Position numbers and translations under genes: made by a program
Notes under the pieces: model-generated
Seen by the model: only the letters and a program-made list of their open reading frames with translations
Databases searched by the model: none
What the model was told of the DNA's origin: nothing
In this document: in pieces, positions 58,808 to 64,000 of the stretch
Position numbering within the stretch: position 1 is the first letter of the stretch
Layout: each line of letters starts with the position of its first letter
Origin: Flavobacterium arcticum
GTDB lineage: Bacteria; Bacteroidota; Bacteroidia; Flavobacteriales; Flavobacteriaceae
Length of the DNA: 64,000 bases
NCBI RefSeq assembly: GCF_003344925.1
Contig: NZ_CP031188.1
Span: forward strand, 1,486,501-1,550,500
Reading direction: 5' to 3'

Positions 58808-59416
58808 TTATTTTTCCATTGCATAGCGTCTTGCTACTTCTTCCCAGTTAATAACATTAAAGAAAGCCTCTATATAATCAGGACGTTTGTTTTGGTAGTT
58901 TAGGTAATAAGCATGTTCCCATACATCAAGACCTAATATAGGTGTACCACCGCAGCCAACTTCTGGCATTAATGGGTTGTCTTGGTTAGGAGTAGCACAT
59001 ACATCTACCTTACCACCTTTATGTACACAAAGCCAAGCCCATCCAGACCCAAACTGTGTAGCAGCAGCTTTGGCAAATGTTGCTTTAAACTCCTCAAATG
59101 TACCGAAAGCTTTTTCAATAGCTTCTTCTAGGTCACCTGTTGGTCGTCCGCCACCGTTTGGCGACATTACTTGCCAAAAAAGGCTGTGGTTATAAAAACC
59201 ACCACCGTTATTTCTTACGGCTTTGTTAGCCATATCTAAGTTTATAAGGATATTTTCTATAGTTTTACCTTCAAGGTCAGTACCTTCTATAGCATTATTT
59301 AGGTTAGTAGTATAACCATTATGGTGTTTTGTATGGTGTATTTCCATAGTGCGTGCATCAATATGAGGCTCAAGAGCATCATATGCATAAGGAAGTTTTG
59401 GTAATTCAAATGCCAT
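58808..59416 (-). CDS. superoxide dismutase, Fe/Mn type
   Basis: 202 residues. Dismutates superoxide in the cytoplasm. Metal ligands by family alignment: His in [12 protein letters not shown], His in [13 protein letters not shown], and Asp/His in [12 protein letters not shown]. No signal peptide. The metal (Fe or Mn) cannot be told with confidence. A -7 box (TAAATTTG, 59456-59463 on the minus strand) precedes it by about 39 bp. Confidence 0.95.
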   Translation of the reverse strand: MAFELPKLPYAYDALEPHIDARTMEIHHTKHHNGYTTNLNNAIEGTDLEGKTIENILINLDMANKAVRNNGGGFYNHSLFWQVMSPNGGGRPTGDLEEAIEKAFGTFEEFKATFAKAAATQFGSGWAWLCVHKGGKVDVCATPNQDNPLMPEVGCGGTPILGLDVWEHAYYLNYQNKRPDYIEAFFNVINWEEVARRYAMEK

Positions 59417-59455
59417 GATATGTGTGGATTTAAAAGATTAGTATTAATTTTAATC

Positions 59456-59463
59456 CAAATTTA
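59456..59463 (-). promoter_or_regulatory. -7 box of the superoxide dismutase gene
   Basis: TAAATTTG on the minus strand matches TAnnTTTG; -33 not clear. Confidence 0.45.
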
Positions 59464-59537
59464 GAGATTTATGCTTTAAAAAGAAATAAGATTTTGTTAT
59501 AATTTCTCTTACTTAATATTAAATAGTACAAATTAAG

Positions 59538-62500
59538 GTGACTAAAACTACATTTTCTATATATAATGCTTCGGCAGGGTCAGGGAAAACCTATATGCTT
59601 GTAAAAGAGTACTTAAAGATAGTATTGCTTGCTGGTGCCAACGATGCTTACCGAAAAATACTCGCCATAACGTTTACCAATAAAGCGGTAGAGGAGATGA
59701 AGGGGCGAATAATTTTTAACCTTTCGGATTTTTCTAAAGATGATCCTACAGAGAAAGGCGCAGCATTAATGAAAGTTTTAGCTCAAGAAACAGGACTATT
59801 TATAGCTACAATAAAAGATAAATCGAAGGCAATAATAAAGAATATTATACACAATTATGCCTCGTTTGATATCTCTACTATAGACAGGTTTACTCACAAA
59901 GTTATTCGAGCTTTTGCGCATGACCTTAATCTCTCGGTGTCGTTTGATGTTTCGCTTGAAACCGAAAATTTACTTAAAGAGGCTGTAGATGCTATTATTG
60001 CCAAAGCGGGCGAAAACGAACAGTTAACCAACTTGCTTGTCGATTTCTCGTTAGATAAAACCGATAATGATAAAAGTTGGGATGTTACCTATGAGCTTTT
60101 TGAAACAGGTAAACTCCTTATAAATGAAAACAACCGTAATGAACTGAACCAGTTTAAAGAAAAAACAATAGACGAGTTTATAACGGTAAAAGAAAAATTG
60201 CAAAAAGCAGTAGAACATCTTGATGCCGAGTGTGTAACATTGGGTAATAACCTCAATGCTATGTTGCAAGATGCAGGTATAGACCCAAAATCGTTTTCAG
60301 GGCAGTATTTCCCAAAACATATAGGATACATAATAAAGGGAGAGTTAAAATCTACCCACAAAAAATATCGCGAAGCAGAGGATATAAAGATAAATAAAAC
60401 AGCAAAAGACCGCGATGCTATAGAAGCGATAATACCGCAACTACTAGCAACGTTGCAAGAAGTATATAATAACTACGAGAAGAAAAACTTTTATGAGGCG
60501 TTCCTTAAAAACATCACGCCACTATCGTTGCTTAACTCGATAGGGCAGGAATTGGAGCGCATTCAAAAAGACCAAAATGTACTTTCGATATCTGAGTTTA
60601 ATGCCATAATACATAAAGAAATACAAAACCAGCCCGCACCTTTTATATATGAGCGACTGGGTGAGCGATACCGACACTTTTTTATAGATGAGTTTCAAGA
60701 TACCAGCCAAATGCAATGGCAAAACCTAATACCACTTATAGACAATGCGCTTTCATCTGAAGATATGGGTGTAAAAGGTTCGCTAATGCTAGTGGGCGAC
60801 CCAAAACAATCTATATACCGATGGCGTGGTGGTAAGGCAGAGCAGTTTATCGACTTGAGTAAAGGCTTTAATCCATTTGCTAACCCCGATAAGCAGGTTG
60901 TAGATCTAGAAACTAACTTTAGGAGCTATAGTACTATTATCGATTTTAATAACGATTTCTTTTCGATGCTGTCAGGTATATTTCAAAATGAAGATTATAC
61001 TAATATGTATCGTAACAGTAAGCAGAAACATAACCCTAAGCAAGGTGGTTATGCGAACGTTGCCTTTGTTCCCGAAGTTGATACCACTGATGAAGATGCC
61101 CCAAACCGAGATGACCTTTACCTAGAAGCCACGCTTGATACCATACAAAAGGTAAAAGCGCAAGGCTTTATGTATAAAGATATAGTGCTGCTTACGCGAA
61201 AACGCCAACCAGGTGTGCAGCTTGCTAACTATCTTACAGAGCAGGGTATCCCTATACTATCATCTGAAACGTTATTGATAGAAAATGCTACCGAAGTAAA
61301 GTTGATATTAAACCTATTGCGCTACTTAAAAAGTAATGACAACAAAGAGGCAAAAGCACACTTTTTATACTTCGTGGCAAATACTCGACAAATGGGCGAG
61401 GGCATACACCATTTTATAGCCGAAGGAATGGAGCAGCCCACAGAGGAAGCTTTAGAAAAATGGTTAAGCGGTTATGATATACATATCTCTTTTAAAGGAT
61501 GCCGAAAAAAATCGTTGTATGAAGCGGTAGAAACTATAGTAGATGCTTTTATAAAAGAAAAAGCCAACCAGAGTTATGTACAATATTTCTTGGATTTGGT
61601 ATTAGAGCGCGACATCCGTACGCAGTCAGGTATTGCCGATTTTTTAACCTATTGGGATGCTAACGGGTCTAAATTTAGCATACCATCACCCGAAGGTAAT
61701 GATGCCGTGCGCATCATGACCATACATAAGGCTAAGGGGTTAGAATTTCCCGTAGTGATATTCCCTTTTGCCGAAGAAGATTATGCCCGCGCACCACGTA
61801 GCAAAATGTGGCTAGAGCTAGAAGATGAAACATTTGGGATTGAAAAAGCATTAATAGATCGTAATAAAAGTGTAGCCGATTATGGCGAGCGTGGCGCAGC
61901 ACTCTATACTATTAAGGAGCAAGAAGAATTATTAGACAATATTAATATACTATATGTGGCGCTTACCCGTGCCGAAGAGCAGTTGTATATAATATCGGCG
62001 CGGAACATTAAAGCCAATGGCGAGCTTACCGATAATATGTCGTCTTTCTTTATACAATACCTGCAAAACAAAGGAGTGTATGCTGACGATAAAAATGAAT
62101 ATGAGTTTGGTAATCCCAAACGCCTTTCTGTCCCTGATGAAGAAACACAACAACAGCCTACTATACAAGTGGTACAACAACGCCTAAATCCACAAGCGGT
62201 AAAAATAGCGCAGCGCGAAGCCCTTATGTGGGGTAGTACTCAGCTAAAAGCAATAGCTTTTGGTAATGTAATGCACGAAATATTGGCTTTTGTAAAAACA
62301 CCCGATGATATACCGCTAGCGGTAACAAAAGCAGTAGAGTCGGGACTTATAACACAAGGACAAAACGAAGAAGTAACTCATACGCTAAATGAAATAGTAA
62401 ATCACCCTGATTTATCCGTATTTTTTATACCCGATGCTACAGTGTATAACGAGCAGCGTATTATAGGGTTAGGTATGCAAACTATAAAACCCGATAGGGT

Positions 62501-62678
62501 AACAGTGAGTAATGGTAAAGCTTACTTGTTAGATTATAAAACAGGAGCACATCAGGCTAAATATGAAAAGCAATTAGATGGTTACCAGTCAGCGTTACAA
62601 CAAATGGGCTTACAAGTCGCTAAAAAAACGCTTGTATATATAGGAGCGGAAATAAATGTAGTAAATTTGCCCGTGTAA
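59538..62678 (+). CDS. UvrD-type helicase-nuclease (AddA/RecB-like)
   Basis: 1046 residues starting at GTG. Superfamily 1 helicase motifs: Walker A YNASAGSGKTYMLV (8-21), ITFTNKAVEEMKGR, Walker B FFIDEFQDTSQMQW, VGDPKQSIYRWRGG, and IMTIHKAKGLEFPVVIFPF. The C-terminal PD-(D/E)XK nuclease region shows YLLDYKTGAHQAKY. It processes double-strand ends for recombination. The usual AddB-like partner gene is not adjacent: the upstream gene is the divergent sod. A partner elsewhere or a stand-alone role are both possible. Confidence 0.9.
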   Translation: MTKTTFSIYNASAGSGKTYMLVKEYLKIVLLAGANDAYRKILAITFTNKAVEEMKGRIIFNLSDFSKDDPTEKGAALMKVLAQETGLFIATIKDKSKAIIKNIIHNYASFDISTIDRFTHKVIRAFAHDLNLSVSFDVSLETENLLKEAVDAIIAKAGENEQLTNLLVDFSLDKTDNDKSWDVTYELFETGKLLINENNRNELNQFKEKTIDEFITVKEKLQKAVEHLDAECVTLGNNLNAMLQDAGIDPKSFSGQYFPKHIGYIIKGELKSTHKKYREAEDIKINKTAKDRDAIEAIIPQLLATLQEVYNNYEKKNFYEAFLKNITPLSLLNSIGQELERIQKDQNVLSISEFNAIIHKEIQNQPAPFIYERLGERYRHFFIDEFQDTSQMQWQNLIPLIDNALSSEDMGVKGSLMLVGDPKQSIYRWRGGKAEQFIDLSKGFNPFANPDKQVVDLETNFRSYSTIIDFNNDFFSMLSGIFQNEDYTNMYRNSKQKHNPKQGGYANVAFVPEVDTTDEDAPNRDDLYLEATLDTIQKVKAQGFMYKDIVLLTRKRQPGVQLANYLTEQGIPILSSETLLIENATEVKLILNLLRYLKSNDNKEAKAHFLYFVANTRQMGEGIHHFIAEGMEQPTEEALEKWLSGYDIHISFKGCRKKSLYEAVETIVDAFIKEKANQSYVQYFLDLVLERDIRTQSGIADFLTYWDANGSKFSIPSPEGNDAVRIMTIHKAKGLEFPVVIFPFAEEDYARAPRSKMWLELEDETFGIEKALIDRNKSVADYGERGAALYTIKEQEELLDNINILYVALTRAEEQLYIISARNIKANGELTDNMSSFFIQYLQNKGVYADDKNEYEFGNPKRLSVPDEETQQQPTIQVVQQRLNPQAVKIAQREALMWGSTQLKAIAFGNVMHEILAFVKTPDDIPLAVTKAVESGLITQGQNEEVTHTLNEIVNHPDLSVFFIPDATVYNEQRIIGLGMQTIKPDRVTVSNGKAYLLDYKTGAHQAKYEKQLDGYQSALQQMGLQVAKKTLVYIGAEINVVNLPV

Positions 62679-62679
62679 A

Positions 62680-62720
62680 AAGTTTACAGTCACAGTAAAT
62701 AGTCTCAGTCAAAAATGCAG
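62680..62720. repeat. CAGT-type intergenic repeat, copy 2
   Basis: GTTTACAGTCACAGT...AGTCTCAGTC, upstream of the four-helix-bundle gene; its sister at 63125-63180 lies downstream, so the gene is bracketed by the repeat. Confidence 0.5.
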
Positions 62721-62736
62721 TTCATAAATAATAACT

Positions 62737-63066
62737 ATGGATTTTAGGGAATTAATAGGGTATAAGAAAGCATTTGAAATATCGATGGAGGTTTTTCATA
62801 TCTCTAAATCATTCCCTGTTGAAGAAAAATATTCTCTTACCGATCAAATAAGGCGTTCATCACGTAGTGTATGCGCTAACTTTGCCGAGGCATATAGAAA
62901 AAGACGTTATGTGAACCATTTTATAAGCAAGTTGACAGATTGTGATGCCGAAAACTCTGAAACAAATGTTTGGCTTGAATTTGCTCTCAAGTGTAATTAT
63001 ATAAATAATGAAACTTATATAGATTTAACTACAAAGAATGCAGAAGTAGGAAAAATTATAAGATAA
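62737..63066 (+). CDS. S23-type four-helix-bundle protein, C-terminus frameshifted
   Basis: 109 residues. The start MDFRELIGYKKAFEISMEVF and DQIRRSSRSVCANFAEAYRK are the hallmarks of the 23S rRNA intervening-sequence (four-helix bundle) family. The frame stops at KIIR, about ten residues early. In another frame the sequence right after encodes NNPEKFGCKI (63066-63098), which is the normal family ending (NNPEKFG), so a small deletion, probably 7 bp, has shifted the end. The protein may still fold. Confidence 0.82.
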   Translation: MDFRELIGYKKAFEISMEVFHISKSFPVEEKYSLTDQIRRSSRSVCANFAEAYRKRRYVNHFISKLTDCDAENSETNVWLEFALKCNYINNETYIDLTTKNAEVGKIIR

Positions 63067-63124
63067 ACAATCCTGAGAAATTTGGGTGTAAAATTTAATT
63101 TAAAGACTTTTAAAAGGAATTAGA

Positions 63125-63180
63125 GGAACTGTCAACTGAGACTGTCAACTGAGACTGAGCACTGCGACTGAAAACTAATA
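63125..63180. repeat. CAGT-type intergenic repeat, copy 3
   Basis: Tandem GTCAACTGAGACT twice, then GAGCACTGCGACTGAAAACT. Related to 62680-62720 and 32628-32697. Confidence 0.55.
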
Positions 63181-63207
63181 AGAACAACAAACAAACTATA
63201 TAATAAT

Positions 63208-64000
63208 ATGTACGGAAAAATTAAAGAGTATTTGGCTGAGGAGCTAGAAACGATAAAAGAAAACGGACTGTATAAAAAAGAGCGCATTATCGCATCGCCA
63301 CAAGATGCCGAGATAACACTTACTGATGGTAGTAAAGTATTAAACTTTTGTGCCAACAACTATTTAGGGTTATCATCGCACCCAGAAGTAGTACAAGCAG
63401 CTAAAGATGCTATGGATACCCATGGTTTCGGTATGTCGTCAGTACGTTTCATTTGCGGTACGCAGGATATTCATAAAGAACTAGAGCAAAAAATAGCTAA
63501 TTTCTACGGTACAGAAGATACTATACTGTATGCAGCAGCTTTTGATGCTAATGGTGGTGTTTTTGAGCCATTACTTGGTGCCGAAGACGCTATAATATCT
63601 GATAGTCTTAACCATGCCTCTATTATAGATGGGGTGCGCCTTTGTAAAGCAGCACGTTACCGTTATGCGAATAACAACATGGAAGAGCTAGAACAACAGC
63701 TTATAAAAGCCAATGAAGAAAACAGACGTTTTAAAATCATTGTTACCGATGGGGTTTTCTCTATGGATGGGCTTGTAGCGCCATTAGACAAAATATGCGA
63801 CCTTGCCGATAAGTATGATGCACTTGTAATGGTAGATGAGTGCCATGCCGCAGGTTTTATAGGTGCTACAGGTAAAGGTACGCTAGAGGCTAAAGGTGTT
63901 ATGGGGCGTGTAGATATTATAACAGGTACACTAGGTAAAGCACTTGGTGGCGCTATGGGAGGTTATACAACAGCCAAAAAAGAAGTTATAGAGATACTAA
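63208..64000 (+). CDS. kbl: glycine C-acetyltransferase (2-amino-3-ketobutyrate CoA ligase), 3' end missing
   Basis: 264 residues are visible before the right edge. A PLP enzyme of the alpha-oxoamine synthase family. [20 protein letters not shown] and [20 protein letters not shown] are typical of Kbl, as are the [20 protein letters not shown] segment, DECHAAGF and the PLP-Lys region [13 protein letters not shown]. It makes glycine and acetyl-CoA from 2-amino-3-ketobutyrate in threonine degradation. Confidence 0.93.
   Translation, partial: MYGKIKEYLAEELETIKENGLYKKERIIASPQDAEITLTDGSKVLNFCANNYLGLSSHPEVVQAAKDAMDTHGFGMSSVRFICGTQDIHKELEQKIANFYGTEDTILYAAAFDANGGVFEPLLGAEDAIISDSLNHASIIDGVRLCKAARYRYANNNMEELEQQLIKANEENRRFKIIVTDGVFSMDGLVAPLDKICDLADKYDALVMVDECHAAGFIGATGKGTLEAKGVMGRVDIITGTLGKALGGAMGGYTTAKKEVIEIL

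Noticed and set aside
1..64000. tRNA or rRNA genes
   Set aside because: I found no T-loop/anticodon arrangement or rRNA conserved segment on either strand, although a covariance search could still find one.

Overview
The window is a chromosomal piece of a Bacteroidota bacterium, most likely a Flavobacteriaceae member. The evidence is low GC content, the Bacteroidetes promoter form (TTG-N19/21-TAnnTTTG) before many genes, little Shine-Dalgarno signal, a type IX secretion C-terminal sorting domain, an IPExxxVDY-family protein, and flavobacterial-style gene neighbourhoods. I see no rRNA, tRNA, CRISPR array or complete insertion sequence.

Region 1 (1-8.3 kb) is part of a prophage: terminase large and small subunits, a DUF4065 (Panacea) gene followed by two membrane-protein genes, a DUF1376 replication gene with its overlapping partner, two small OB-fold-like proteins, several small unknown proteins, and a divergent S24-type XRE repressor with a readable divergent promoter. 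The other end of the phage lies outside the window. Region 2 (8.3-13.1 kb) holds two thioredoxin-fold lipoproteins bracketed by a duplicated 3' end of the phage repressor gene, a secreted-protein gene broken by one in-frame stop, and a cryptochrome-DASH / TIGR03643 / SDR cluster.

Region 3 (13.4-34.2 kb) is core metabolism and repair: formyl-THF cyclo-ligase, a patatin/outer-membrane barrel protein, UvrC, an aspartoacylase-like hydrolase, an NSS symporter with a small partner ORF, tyrosine catabolism (HmgA, HppD), tryptophan dioxygenase, an M23 peptidase, glucose-6-phosphate isomerase, a CYTH protein, a YpdA-type reductase and a radical SAM protein. Between 18.8 and 19.3 kb lies a short transcription unit with hairpins and a 34-residue heptad-repeat peptide, followed by a minisatellite.

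Region 4 (34.2-43.5 kb) has a T9SS cargo protein, an AraC regulator, a complete RND efflux operon with its GbsR/MarR-type regulator and a likely operator, and two RlpA-like proteins. Region 5 (43.5-56.3 kb) carries a four-helix membrane protein, DinB, a Bax-inhibitor-1-like protein, RNase HI, PurN, AcpP-FabF-RNase III, pyruvate kinase, a PfkB kinase and a divergent PurF-like amidophosphoribosyltransferase.

Region 6 (56.3-58.8 kb) is the most unusual. Seven copies of a roughly 76-nt small RNA gene, each with its own -7 box and intrinsic terminator, surround a cation-diffusion-facilitator gene. Four of them form a near-identical tandem array with a 226-231 bp period. Region 7 (58.8-64 kb) holds a superoxide dismutase, an AddA/RecB-like helicase-nuclease, an S23-type four-helix-bundle gene with a frameshifted tail, and the start of glycine C-acetyltransferase.
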